From NCBI RefSeq assembly GCF_000222585.1, contig NZ_AFWE01000112.1:1-64000 (forward strand): a DNA stretch of 64,000 nucleotides. The letters run 5' to 3'. Below the pieces are notes generated by a model. It searched no databases and was not told the origin of the DNA. It was given only the letters and a program-made list of their open reading frames with translations. Position 1 is the stretch's first letter; each line of letters opens with the position of its first letter. The position numbers and the translations under genes are program-made. This DNA is from Vibrio scophthalmi LMG 19158. GTDB lineage: Bacteria > Pseudomonadota > Gammaproteobacteria > Enterobacterales > Vibrionaceae. This document shows, in pieces, positions 54,759 through 63,394 of this stretch.

Positions 54759-55406
54759 ATGCAACTTTATATTGGAAACCAAAACTATTCGAGCTGGTCA
54801 CTACGCGCTTGGTTGATTTTCGAGCAGCACAAACTGGCTGTCGATGTGATTAAACTAAAACTGTTTACAGCGGAGTTTTACACTACATTAGCGCGTGTTA
54901 CACCGACAGCAAAAGTTCCATTACTGGTTGATGATGAGGTAACGGTTTGGGATTCACTGGCCATTCTTGAATACATTAATGAGCGTTATTTGGCTGGGAA
55001 AGCGTGGCCGGGAGCATTTGAACAGCGTGCAAAAGCAAGAGCGCTCTCTGCTGAAATGCATTCTGGTTTTTTTAGTCTGAGAAATGAGTTACCGATGAAC
55101 TGTCGAGCACGGCGAACATTGCAGTTAACCGAAGGAGCGTTAAATGATCTTGCGCGAGTAGATGCTATTTGGTCGGAGCAAATGGCACTAAATCCAGATG
55201 GATGGTTATTCGGTGAGTGGTCCATCGCGGATGCGATGTATGCGCCACTAGCACTGCGTATCGAAACGTATGGTATTCAGTTATCAGAGCAGGCGATGAG
55301 GTATCAACAAAAGCAACTTAACAGCCAAGCGATGCAATCGTGGTTAGCGCAGGCGAGTTTAGAAAACGATATTGTTGAAGAAGATGAAGTAGGTGAGCCT
55401 GTTTAA
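54759..55406 (+). CDS. Glutathione S-transferase
   Basis: 215-residue cytosolic GST. Thioredoxin-like N-terminal domain with NYSSWSLRAWLIFEQH (about 6-21), where the Ser/Tyr pair is the likely glutathione-activating site, then TPTAKVPLLVDD with the cis-Pro and the DSLAILEYINERY (about 65-77) glutathione contact. The C-terminal helical domain carries WSIADAMYAPLALR. I choose ATG at 54759 because AGGAGG lies five bases upstream; the ATG at 54744 overlaps that site. Substrate not predictable. Confidence 0.9.
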   Translation: MQLYIGNQNYSSWSLRAWLIFEQHKLAVDVIKLKLFTAEFYTTLARVTPTAKVPLLVDDEVTVWDSLAILEYINERYLAGKAWPGAFEQRAKARALSAEMHSGFFSLRNELPMNCRARRTLQLTEGALNDLARVDAIWSEQMALNPDGWLFGEWSIADAMYAPLALRIETYGIQLSEQAMRYQQKQLNSQAMQSWLAQASLENDIVEEDEVGEPV

Positions 55407-56075
55407 ATTTAGGCTGTCTTGCCGTGTGATGTTTTGAGTGGTCGTACTACCGTTGCGTTCGGAGTAAGGTCACTTTTCTTCAGATAATAATTCTTCAGAC
55501 AACAAGTTCTGTTCATATATTTTAATAACGTCTAAGTTAAATTGGTTTGAATTCCCCTCTAAGTCATGCTGTTTCGTGCCTTCCATGCGCAAATTTTCAA
55601 CGTTATCGAAATTAAAAAATTACACCGTAAATGAATGCTGGCGATAGCCTCACATCATTGATTGGCAACTAACAATCTGTTTTTTATGCGTAGCGAAATC
55701 TTGTGAATTGTTGGCTTATTCGGCTTTTAAAGTTAATCAGCTGGATAAAATCGATTGTTTTGCTGAATTTTTGTTGATGGATACCGTTCGGAAATCGACT
55801 AAAAACAGATTATTTTGCAATTAATGCATCGAGAATCCGGTTCTCTATTCGTTGTGAATATTAGTTTTATCTTATTTTAATTCAATAGCTTGCCTGCCTT
55901 TTTCTCCCTCGGTTTTAATTTCTCTCTATTGCCTGAAATTGCCATGTTTTTACATGTTGAAAGTTATTACATCAAATTGTGACATTTATCATATTTTGTC
56001 TTTTGTTGATCTGTATACTGCCGATTGTCGAACAATAGACAGTTAACTGTTAATCGCAAAACAGAGAATATAACT
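55407..56075. other. Long AT-rich non-coding region upstream of the sugar-acid operon
   Basis: 669 bases without a plausible gene. The first 550 contain no terminator or repeat that I could identify. The last 100 hold a CRP-like site, a -10 and a palindrome listed separately. Confidence 0.5.
55978..56036 (+). promoter_or_regulatory. CRP-like site, -10 and TTGT-N3-ACAA palindrome of the uxaA-like operon
   Basis: TGTGA-CATTTA-TCATA (55978-55993) has one mismatch to the CRP core. TATACT (56014-56019) sets the start near 56027, which puts CRP at about -41, the class II position. ATTGT-CGA-ACAAT (56024-56036), a GntR-type GT-N3-AC palindrome, lies on the start point as expected for a repressor. 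Confidence 0.6.
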
Positions 56076-56405
56076 ATGAAAGCAATAAAACTTTCTCCTA
56101 CAGACAACGTAGCGACGCTACTGGGTGATGTGGAAAAAAACGAATTAGTAGAAATTATTTCCGCAGACAATGAAGTGATCGCAGAAGTGAATGCTCTGCA
56201 GAAAATTACCTTCGGCAATAAGATCGCGCTTTGCGACGTGGCGAACGGTGAACATATTTTAAAATGCGGTCACTCGATCGGTAAGTCGATTGTTGAAATT
56301 CCATTGGGTCAACTTGTCCATGTACAAAACGTTCGTAGCGAGCGTTTAGACATTCCTGAAGCGATCATCGAAGAAATCATCAAACAAATGGGGATTGAGC
56401 AATAA
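56076..56405 (+). CDS. UxaA-family small subunit (SAF domain)
   Basis: 109 residues, a stand-alone SAF domain corresponding to the N-terminal part of altronate and galactarate dehydratases: KLSPTDNVATLLGDVEKNEL, then NEVIAEVNALQKITFGNKIA and HGEHILK-type motif VANGEHILKCGHSIGKS. ATG at 56076; the open frame starts earlier but without a ribosome site. The stop overlaps the start of the large subunit (TAATG), so both are made together. Split UxaA/SuyAB-type enzymes dehydrate sugar acids or release sulfite from sulfolactate; which one applies is not decided by this subunit. Confidence 0.85.
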   Translation: MKAIKLSPTDNVATLLGDVEKNELVEIISADNEVIAEVNALQKITFGNKIALCDVANGEHILKCGHSIGKSIVEIPLGQLVHVQNVRSERLDIPEAIIEEIIKQMGIEQ

Positions 56406-57580
56406 TGACTACCACATTTAAAGGCTACCCACGTCCAAACGGTACATTTGGTATTCGTAACAGCGTCATGATTGTTGCGATTGATGAGTGTTGTGAAGGC
56501 ATTGCGCGCAACATCAGTAAAGAAATTGATGATTCAGTGGTAGTGACTAACCACTACACCTGTATGTACGGTGGTAACGAAGAGATGATCGACACTATCA
56601 TCCATACCGCGACTAACCCAAACATTGCGGGTGTGCTTGTTATCGCAATGGGTTGTGGTTCAATCGACCCTGAAATGGTTGCAGAGCCTGTACGTAAAGA
56701 AGGCCTTCCTGTTCATGCGCTTACCGTTATCAAGAACAAAGGTACGATTGAAACAATTAAAGATGGTGTTGAGCTAGCAAAAGAGCTAAAAGCATACGCA
56801 GACAGCGTAGAGCGCGTTGATGCTCCAATTTCAGCACTGCGTATCGGTATTAAGTGTGGCGGTTCAGATACGTCAAGTGGTTTGGCTTCTAACCCATCAG
56901 TGGGCGCGGCATCAGACAAACTGGTTGATATGGGCGCGATCACCATGGCTGGCGAACTGCTTGAGCTATTGGGTTGTGAAGATATTCTAAAAGAGCGCTC
57001 TGTTACTCCTGAAGTGGGTGAGAAAATTGAACGCTTGATCGCTGAAGATCTGAAGCGCTGGCATGTTATCGAAGGCACTGAAACCATGTCTATCGGCAAC
57101 AGTGTTGGTGGCCTAACGACGATTGATGAAAAATCACAAGGTGCAATGCATAAAACAGGTACTCGTCCAATTCAAGACTGCCTGCGCATTAACCATATTC
57201 ACCGTGAAAAACCAACGGTTCCTGGTTTCTACCTAACTGAAACAACCATGTTGTGTGGTGGTGCGGCAATGCACTTCGCATCACTTGGCTGTCAGTTGAT
57301 CCTATGGACTGCGGGCGCTGCGGGTTTCAACAACTCAATTGTTCCTGTTATTCGCGTTTCTGGCAATACGTCTCTTATCACTGCTGATATGGACATTAAT
57401 GCCTGCGGGATCATGGATGCGACAGACACTATCGACAATGTATCAAATCAGATCATTGATAAAGTGTTTGCGGTAGCAAGTGGCGCGCCGACCAACCTTG
57501 AAGGTGTTGGTTTTGCTTATGCGTCTCTATACCAAAAAGACCAGCGTTTAGAACATGTAATCGGTATTTGCCCTCAATAA
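56405..57580 (+). CDS. UxaA-family large subunit (altronate dehydratase/sulfolactate lyase-like)
   Basis: 391-residue catalytic subunit. Family blocks: GYPRPNGTFGIRNSVMI (7-23), NHYTCMYGG (about 49-57), IGIKCGGSDTSSGLASNPSV (about 148-167), a region typical for iron-dependent UxaA proteins with conserved Cys and the GG-SD motif, and LCGGAAMHFASLGCQLILWT (about 284). The iron centre is inferred from the family. With the SAF subunit it forms a two-subunit dehydratase. The neighbouring enolase-superfamily enzyme and carrier suggest a sugar-acid pathway in which both enzymes act on related acids. A SuyB-like sulfo-lyase is an alternative, but no sulfonate genes are near. Confidence 0.85.
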   Translation: MTTTFKGYPRPNGTFGIRNSVMIVAIDECCEGIARNISKEIDDSVVVTNHYTCMYGGNEEMIDTIIHTATNPNIAGVLVIAMGCGSIDPEMVAEPVRKEGLPVHALTVIKNKGTIETIKDGVELAKELKAYADSVERVDAPISALRIGIKCGGSDTSSGLASNPSVGAASDKLVDMGAITMAGELLELLGCEDILKERSVTPEVGEKIERLIAEDLKRWHVIEGTETMSIGNSVGGLTTIDEKSQGAMHKTGTRPIQDCLRINHIHREKPTVPGFYLTETTMLCGGAAMHFASLGCQLILWTAGAAGFNNSIVPVIRVSGNTSLITADMDINACGIMDATDTIDNVSNQIIDKVFAVASGAPTNLEGVGFAYASLYQKDQRLEHVIGICPQ

Positions 57581-57596
57581 TCACTGTTGCCTTTAA

Positions 57597-57616
57597 AAGG
57601 GGCGTTTCGGCCCCTT
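57597..57616 (+). terminator. Intra-operon hairpin after the UxaA-like gene
   Basis: AAGGGGC, loop GTTTCG, GCCCCTT without a T-run. It may stabilise the upstream message or partly terminate, lowering carrier expression. Confidence 0.5.
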
Positions 57617-57633
57617 CACTTGAGAATAAGAAA

Positions 57634-58605
57634 ATGAGTAAACCTGCTCCAAATAAATCAGTTGGTCTAACTATCGCCCTTGTTTGTGCTGCTCTATGGG
57701 GCGCATCGTTCCCTCTCGGTGGTGTTCTCGCTGGTAAGCTAGATCCGGTTGTGCTAGCTATTGCCCGTTACGCGATCGCAACACTAGGTTTCGTTGTTCT
57801 ATTTATGTTTTCTAAAAAACATACGCTAAAGAAAATTCAAAACAAAAAAGACGGTTTTCTGTTGGCTGCAGCAGGTGTGTCTGCTCAAGCGGTGTTCTTT
57901 TACTTTACTATCCTAGCGTACGAATACACTTCATCGGGTGAAATCGGTGTTATCAACGGTATGGCTCCGTTCCTAACCATGCTTGCGGTATTTGTGATTG
58001 ATAAGATCAAACCATCTGCACCAAAAGTATTCGCTGTAGTGTTATCTCTAATTGGTGCGGGCGTTATCGCTTACGACCCATCAAATAAAATCCAAGGTCT
58101 AAACCTAGGTCACCTATTCGCACTATTCGGCGTGCTTGGCTTTGTGACTTACAACTACATCTTGGGTAAATTTGGTTCAGACCTAAACTCTCGTTACGAC
58201 ACTTTCTCAAGCTGTTTCTACCAATTCGGTGCAGCAACAGTCGCACTATTGTTTGTTGGTCTAGTGACTGGCGCAGATTTCGCTTCAGCCTCTGTACTGG
58301 TTGAGAACGGCAAACACATCGCGACGATCCTATCGCTAGGTTTACTGTGTTCTGGTATCGCTTATGCACTATGGGAAGTAGCAACACTGAAAACTCAAGA
58401 TGCCGTTATCACCACGATGGCACTGAACGTTCTACCGCTATTTGCAATGATCGTCGCTTACTTCCTACTTGGTGAGTTGATGACTCTACAAAAATTGGCT
58501 GGTGTTGTAACCGTAGTTATCGCGCTATGTATCTACACAGTAGGTGATCGCTTCACTAAGAAAGCGGTTATTGAGCCTGTTGTTGATGAAAAAGCCGCTG
58601 CGTAA
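57634..58605 (+). CDS. EamA/DMT family transporter
   Basis: 323-residue inner-membrane carrier with ten helices in two EamA halves. Typical first-helix motif ALWGASFPLGGVL (about 18-30) and IARYAIATLGFVVLF (about 42-56); second half starts VLGFVTYNYILGKFG and includes SGIAYALWEVATLK (about 232-245). Start ATG at 57634; the frame is open 22 codons upstream but overlaps the UxaA-like gene. Codons are strongly biased to optimal ones, as in its neighbours. Between the dehydratase and the enolase-superfamily gene, it is the probable uptake or exit carrier for the acid. Confidence 0.88.
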   Translation: MSKPAPNKSVGLTIALVCAALWGASFPLGGVLAGKLDPVVLAIARYAIATLGFVVLFMFSKKHTLKKIQNKKDGFLLAAAGVSAQAVFFYFTILAYEYTSSGEIGVINGMAPFLTMLAVFVIDKIKPSAPKVFAVVLSLIGAGVIAYDPSNKIQGLNLGHLFALFGVLGFVTYNYILGKFGSDLNSRYDTFSSCFYQFGAATVALLFVGLVTGADFASASVLVENGKHIATILSLGLLCSGIAYALWEVATLKTQDAVITTMALNVLPLFAMIVAYFLLGELMTLQKLAGVVTVVIALCIYTVGDRFTKKAVIEPVVDEKAAA

Positions 58606-58621
58606 TTAATTCCTGCGAATT

Positions 58622-58695
58622 GACTGTCAGTCTTGGCACTGACAGTCTCTTTCCTGCTCGCTAGATAGCTCCACGATTTACCCTGCAGGAAAGAG
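58622..58695 (+). other. Two successive hairpins between the carrier and enolase-superfamily genes
   Basis: Hairpin 1: GACTGTCAGT, loop CTTGGC, ACTGACAGTC (58622-58647). Hairpin 2: CTCTTTCCTGC (58647-58657) pairs perfectly with GCAGGAAAGAG (58685-58695) around 27 bases. They share one base. Hairpin 1 is followed by a T-rich stretch that is itself the left arm of hairpin 2. Confidence 0.65.
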
Positions 58696-58719
58696 CCTTA
58701 TTAATATCAGAGAAATAAA

Positions 58720-59862
58720 ATGTTATTTAACGAATTGAAAATCACTGAAGTAGAAGTTATCCACCTGCGCGTTCCTGCTTTTGATGAAGCCTGTGAATGG
58801 GGTGAAGATGGCGTATTAATTCGCGTTCATACCAACGCAGGTATCACAGGCGTGGGCGAGTCTGACAGCTCACCGATGATGATCGAAGCGTGCATTAAAG
58901 CATCTCAAAGCCACGGTTCTTCACAAGGTCTAGAGCGTCTTCTTGTTGGTGAAAACCCACTAGAGATCGAGCGTCTTTACACAAAAATGTACAACGGCAC
59001 TCACTATGCTGGCCGTCGTTCAACCATGATCCACGCAATCTCTGCGATCGATATGGCGTTGTGGGATATTGCTGGTCAGTTCTACAAAGTACCAGTATGG
59101 CAACTACTTGGTGGTAAGTTCCGCGAGAAGATCCGTGCTTACGGTACGTTTATCCCTTCTGCTATCAAAGAAGAAAACGTTGCTCGTACGACTGAACTAC
59201 TTGCTCAAGGTTTTACTTCGCTAAAATTTGGTGGTGGTCCGCTAGGTAAAAATGCGGAAACTGACTACGAAATCATTAAAACCGTGTGTGAGACAGCACG
59301 TGGCATCAATAAAGACGTTGAAATCGCTATCGATCTAGCAAGCGCATGGCGCACTGCGGGTCACACGATCGAAATGGCGAAGAAGCTAGAAGAGTTCAAT
59401 CTATTATGGATCGAAGAACCAATCACCGATGATGTGCTAGCGGGTTACCGTAAGGTTTCTCAATCGACTTCGCAAAAGCTGGCTGGTGGTGAAACACTAA
59501 CGACTCGCTACGAGTTCGCGAACTTTATCGAAAAATCAGGCGCTGACTTTGTACAACCAGACGTAACACGTTGTGGTGGTATTACTGAGATGGTTAAGAT
59601 CTACGATATGGCGCACATGGCTGGCATGAAGCTAGTACCACACGGCTTCTCAACCGGTATTCTGATTGCAGCAACGGTGCATTTCCTTGCGTCTCGTGAA
59701 CACGGCGATCTGATTGAGTACTCTCAAAGCACCAGTCCACTGTTTACGTCACTAGTGAAAAACCAAATTGCATTTGAAGATGGTTACGTCGCTGTACCAA
59801 ATACCCCTGGATTGGGTGTTGAGCTTGATGAAGAAATCATCGCAAAGTACCGCGTTAACTAA
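58720..59862 (+). CDS. Enolase-superfamily (mandelate racemase-like) enzyme, KxG variant
   Basis: 380-residue sugar-acid dehydratase or epimerase of the mandelate racemase subgroup. Ligands Asp205 (IAIDLA), Glu232 (WIEEP) and Glu258 (AGGE) and the dyad Asp281 (QPDVTRCGG) / His308 (LVPHGFS). The strand-2 motif is K169-F-G171 (SLKFGGG), so like its relative at 3960 it lacks the second lysine. All five key residues have the same numbers in both proteins, showing close kinship. It is the last gene of a CRP-controlled operon with a split UxaA-type dehydratase and an EamA carrier. Strong codon bias suggests high expression under induction. The substrate is an unidentified aldonate or aldarate. Confidence 0.88.
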   Translation: MLFNELKITEVEVIHLRVPAFDEACEWGEDGVLIRVHTNAGITGVGESDSSPMMIEACIKASQSHGSSQGLERLLVGENPLEIERLYTKMYNGTHYAGRRSTMIHAISAIDMALWDIAGQFYKVPVWQLLGGKFREKIRAYGTFIPSAIKEENVARTTELLAQGFTSLKFGGGPLGKNAETDYEIIKTVCETARGINKDVEIAIDLASAWRTAGHTIEMAKKLEEFNLLWIEEPITDDVLAGYRKVSQSTSQKLAGGETLTTRYEFANFIEKSGADFVQPDVTRCGGITEMVKIYDMAHMAGMKLVPHGFSTGILIAATVHFLASREHGDLIEYSQSTSPLFTSLVKNQIAFEDGYVAVPNTPGLGVELDEEIIAKYRVN

Positions 59863-60228
59863 TCAAGTCGTCCGTTTAAGTAGGGGGGCAATCTGCGCCT
59901 CTAATTAAAGTTCACTCGTACCAAGCGTTTGGGAGCAAGGTAAGTCGTTAAGTCATGGGTTAGGCTGACGACATAGAGTGGAACAGGCAAAGAGACAAAC
60001 TTAGGTTTGTCTCTTTTTTTATTTGAAGCCAGGAAAAATGGAGTTTAACGCAAGGTTAAGCTGTCTCTGTGAATATGAATAAGCAAAATGCCGCAATGAC
60101 CATCACGGATTGAGCTATATACGATTATTACAGTTGTGTAATAGTGATTCCCTTTCGCGATGGATTATCAACGTGAGTCAGTTGTTTGATAATGCTCTCC
60201 TAGTCATTCATTAAATTTGGAGATCATT
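59863..60228. other. Intergenic region before ybiI
   Basis: 366 bases holding the terminator at 59991. The remainder must include the ybiI promoter, which I could not fix. Otherwise no structure seen. Confidence 0.45.
59991..60021 (+). terminator. Terminator of the sugar-acid operon
   Basis: AGAGACAAAC, loop TTAG, GTTTGTCTCT and a long T-run. Confidence 0.9.
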
Positions 60229-60498
60229 ATGGCTAATGGATTCACCAGAGATGGTGGCGTTCAAGATCAAATCGATGCGACGGTGAGCGATGCAATTAAC
60301 CGTGCACGAGCAAATCTGCATAAAGAGTACAACGAGACCGACTATTGTTTGGAGTGTGGTGAGTTGATTCCGGCTGCTCGCCGCAAAATCATGCCGGGTG
60401 TTGAGTTGTGTGTTGAGTGTCAGCAAAAGCAAGATGCGCTATTCAAAGCAAGCAGCTTATTTAACCGCCGCGCGAGTAAAGATAGCCAGCTACGTTGA
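60229..60498 (+). CDS. ybiI: DksA/TraR-type C4 zinc finger protein YbiI
   Basis: 89-residue small zinc protein. C4 finger: CLECG (about 43-47) and CVECQ (about 64-68), separated by 17 residues as in DksA/TraR. It follows E. coli YbiI over its length, including the end RRASKDSQLR and the PxARR segment after the first Cys pair. It lacks the long coiled-coil with the DxxDxA tip needed for DksA action in RNA polymerase, so it may not act like DksA. ATG at 60229 follows GGAG by six bases. Confidence 0.9.
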   Translation: MANGFTRDGGVQDQIDATVSDAINRARANLHKEYNETDYCLECGELIPAARRKIMPGVELCVECQQKQDALFKASSLFNRRASKDSQLR

Positions 60499-60835
60499 TC
60501 AAAAGCAACGTGCTCGTTCATTGAGATGGCGAGATTAAAAATGCGGTCTCCACTCATTCTATATTGTAACAGGCGGTAACGCAGTAAATGGTGAGCGCTC
60601 GTCGGAGCGCTCAAGTTGCTCTTAGTGCGTTGTATTTCCTGAGTTGATGGTTTTTTCAGTGGTTCACTCTGTCGAATTTTGTTATCAGGGTATTATGTAA
60701 CTATTAACTAGACGAATTAACGCCAGCGGGAATATACTGTGCTTCTTATTATTACTTAGGATTAATTTGTGGACCCCAACTCTAGTCGATTGTGTCACCC
60801 CTTACTGGTATTAACTATCAAGGGAGGACGCAGCA
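60499..60835. other. Intergenic region ybiI / CBS-domain pair
   Basis: 337 bases. A perfect 9-bp hairpin TGAGCGCTC-GTCG-GAGCGCTCA (60592-60613) without a T-run may end ybiI transcription. GGGAGGA at 60824-60830 is a strong ribosome site for the following gene. Confidence 0.5.
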
Positions 60836-62212
60836 ATGATTGAGCCCCTTCTTTCCCTTCTATTCGGTATTTTCTTCATCTTGGTCATTATTGCGCTAAA
60901 CGGTTATTTTGTTGCGCAAGAATTCGCTTATATGGCGGTGGATAGAGCCAAACTTGCCACCTTAGCCGCTACCGGTGATGAAGCCGCAAAACGCGCTCTC
61001 GCGGTAACCAAACGAACCAGCTTTATGTTGTCTGGCGCGCAGCTTGGTATCACAGTCACAGGCCTAGTATTAGGTTTTGTTGCCGAGCCACTCGTCGGTC
61101 AATCGATGGGCATGTTATTGCAAGGTTTTGGATTATCTCTTGAGTCAGGGATTGCGATTGGTACTGTCGTTACCCTTGGTGTTGCGATGGTTGTGCAGAT
61201 GATCATGGGTGAGCTTTACCCTAAGAATCTTGCGATTGCTAACGCAGAGCCAATGTCACGCATGATGTCTCGTTCGACTTTGATTTACATGTCTGCGTTT
61301 GGCTGGATCATTAGCTTCTTCGACAAATCGGCTAACTTACTGCTGCGAGCGGTTCGCATCGAACCTGTGCATGACCTTGATGTCAGTGCATCGGAAGAAG
61401 ATTTACACCATATCATCGCCAACTCACGCGAAAGCGGAGATTTGCCAGTGGAATTGTCACTGATGATGGATCGTATCCTCGACTTTCCTGAGCGCGATGT
61501 GGAACATGCAATGGTGCCTCGTTCGCAAGTGGATTGGGTTGAACCTGAAACCACATTGACCGAACTGCTGTCACTAATGGCACAAGCACACACTCGTTAC
61601 CCAGTGATCAATGACGATGATGCGCCGGTAGGTGTGGTTCATCTATCGGATGTACTGGCGAGAATCGACGCGGGTAATGCGGACGACACGGTTGCTGAGG
61701 TGATGCGACCTGCAACGGTACTCCCAACCTTGATGCGATTGCCTGATGCACTAGAGCATCTTGTGACTTCAACAAATCAGTTGGCGTGTGTCATCGATGA
61801 ATACGGCGGCTTTGCAGGCGTGTTGACGATCGAAGATCTGGCGATGGAGATCGTGGGTGAAATCACCGATGAGCATGATGAAGATAATGGTGATGCAGTT
61901 GTGTCTGAAAGTGGCAACGTATGGTTGATGGAAGGCGATGTCCATATTGATGAAGTTGAACGTGCGATTGGTTATGACTTACCACGCGGCGATGTAGAGA
62001 CTATTGCGGGTATGTTGATTGCGGCACGCGGTGCATTGCCTGCGGAAGGTGACACAGTCACTATTGAGCTGCCAATTGATCCTTCAGAGCTGGCTTCTGG
62101 TGAGCCAATTGCACGCCATCTAGAGGTGGATGTGCTACGTATTGAGCGACATGTACCTACTGAGGTTCGTGTAAAACTGGTAGAGCAACCAATCGTGGAG
62201 GATGAAGCATGA
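60836..62212 (+). CDS. DUF21/CBS/CorC_HlyC domain membrane protein (CNNM/hemolysin family), first of pair
   Basis: 458 residues: DUF21 membrane domain with four helices (LNGYFVAQEFAYMAVDRAKL, about 21-40; SGAQLGITVTGLVLGF, about 66-81; VVQMIMGELYPKNLAIAN, about 120-137), a CBS pair (VEHAMVPRSQVDWVE, TRYPVINDDDAPVGVVHLSD, then CVIDEYGGFAGVLTIEDLAM) and a C-terminal CorC_HlyC domain (GDVHIDEVERAIGYDLP). The group includes magnesium and cobalt exporters; despite the database name it is not a haemolysin. The start follows GGGAGGA. It overlaps the next gene by four bases. Confidence 0.9.
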   Translation: MIEPLLSLLFGIFFILVIIALNGYFVAQEFAYMAVDRAKLATLAATGDEAAKRALAVTKRTSFMLSGAQLGITVTGLVLGFVAEPLVGQSMGMLLQGFGLSLESGIAIGTVVTLGVAMVVQMIMGELYPKNLAIANAEPMSRMMSRSTLIYMSAFGWIISFFDKSANLLLRAVRIEPVHDLDVSASEEDLHHIIANSRESGDLPVELSLMMDRILDFPERDVEHAMVPRSQVDWVEPETTLTELLSLMAQAHTRYPVINDDDAPVGVVHLSDVLARIDAGNADDTVAEVMRPATVLPTLMRLPDALEHLVTSTNQLACVIDEYGGFAGVLTIEDLAMEIVGEITDEHDEDNGDAVVSESGNVWLMEGDVHIDEVERAIGYDLPRGDVETIAGMLIAARGALPAEGDTVTIELPIDPSELASGEPIARHLEVDVLRIERHVPTEVRVKLVEQPIVEDEA

Positions 62213-63225
62213 CCGATCCTTTGATTGTCACTCTAGTGACGACCGCTCTGATTATATTGAGTGGCTTTTTCGTTATCATCGAATTTGCTTTGATGGGCGC
62301 TCGTCGTCACCGTTTAGAAGAAATCGCCGTTGAAAGCGCTTCAGCGCGTGCAGCATTACGCGGTATGAATGATCTAACGCTGATGTTGGCGGGTGCTCAA
62401 TTGGGTATCACCTTCTGTACATTTGCATTGGGTGCAGTGACCAAACCCGCAGTCGATCAATGGGTTGGTCCGGTATTTCTAGCAATGGGTTTGCCATATT
62501 GGGCAGCAGATGCCGCCGCGTTTGGTTTCGCACTATTTGTGGTGACGTTCTTACACCTAGTTGTCGGTGAGATGGCGCCAAAATCATGGTCTATCGCACA
62601 CCCAGAAAAGTCAGCATTAGCCATCGGTATTGTGGCAAGAGCCTACGTTTGGCCGCTACGTCCATTGTTAAATTGGATCAATAGCATTGCCAACCGTTTG
62701 GTGAAAGCGTCTGGTGTAGAGCCAGTAGAAAGTGCGGCAGTTGGTGGGCAAGATGTCGATACTATTCGCCAACTGGTAGAGCACTCAGGCAAAGTTGGTA
62801 CGCTGAAACCAAACATTCAAAAGCAACTGTCTGGCTTGATTGATCTAAGCTCAATCCCTGTCGAAACCCTAGTAACAGAAGGGCAGGTGATGGCGCATGT
62901 TGATAAGAATGCAACGGTTGCTGAAGTGCGCGCGGCAGCGATGGCATCGGGTCACTTACGTATTCTTGTTTGTGGCAAGTCAGGTTTAAAACCGTTAGTG
63001 GTTCACGTGCGTGATACGCTTTTAGAGCCGGCGGAAAAGCCAGCACGAGAAGTGGCGCGTAATGCGTATGTGCTTGATTCAAAAACGCCAATTTATGAAG
63101 CTCTAGCGCGTATGCGTAAAGCGAGTGTGCAGTTAGCTGTCGTCAGTAAAGACGGAAAAATGGTTGGCGTAGTGACACTAGCTGACATTTTAAAACGTGT
63201 TCTACCAACGACCGCTGCTAACTAA
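62209..63225 (+). CDS. DUF21/CBS domain membrane protein (CNNM/hemolysin family), second of pair
   Basis: 338 residues, shorter partner of the preceding gene and lacking the CorC_HlyC domain. DUF21 motifs: SGFFVIIEFALMGARRHRLE (about 18-37), AGAQLGITFCTFALG (about 63-77), HLVVGEMAPKSWSIAHPEK (about 119-137). A CBS pair follows (about 215-335), ending VQLAVVSKDGKMVGVVTLADIL. The ATGA overlap means translation is coupled to the longer gene, so the two are likely to form a heteromer. Such long/short pairs are common in actinobacteria. Transport substrate is not known. Confidence 0.88.
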   Translation: MTDPLIVTLVTTALIILSGFFVIIEFALMGARRHRLEEIAVESASARAALRGMNDLTLMLAGAQLGITFCTFALGAVTKPAVDQWVGPVFLAMGLPYWAADAAAFGFALFVVTFLHLVVGEMAPKSWSIAHPEKSALAIGIVARAYVWPLRPLLNWINSIANRLVKASGVEPVESAAVGGQDVDTIRQLVEHSGKVGTLKPNIQKQLSGLIDLSSIPVETLVTEGQVMAHVDKNATVAEVRAAAMASGHLRILVCGKSGLKPLVVHVRDTLLEPAEKPAREVARNAYVLDSKTPIYEALARMRKASVQLAVVSKDGKMVGVVTLADILKRVLPTTAAN

Positions 63226-63318
63226 TGCATTGCTGACAAGCGTTAGTATCGGCGCTTAATATAAACACGTAACACATAACGATGCCATCAATCAGCATAA
63301 TGCTATTTGGCTGGCACA

Positions 63319-63357
63319 AAAAAGGACCGAGCATGAAAATGTTCGGTCCTTTTTTAT
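63319..63357. terminator. Terminator between the CBS pair and the alkyl sulfatase gene
   Basis: AAAGGACCGA (63321-63330), 12-base loop, TCGGTCCTTT (63343-63352) with A- and T-runs outside. It serves the convergent genes. Confidence 0.88.
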
Positions 63358-63394
63358 CTCTATTTATTATGGGTAGTTTGTCATCGAGTGTTGT

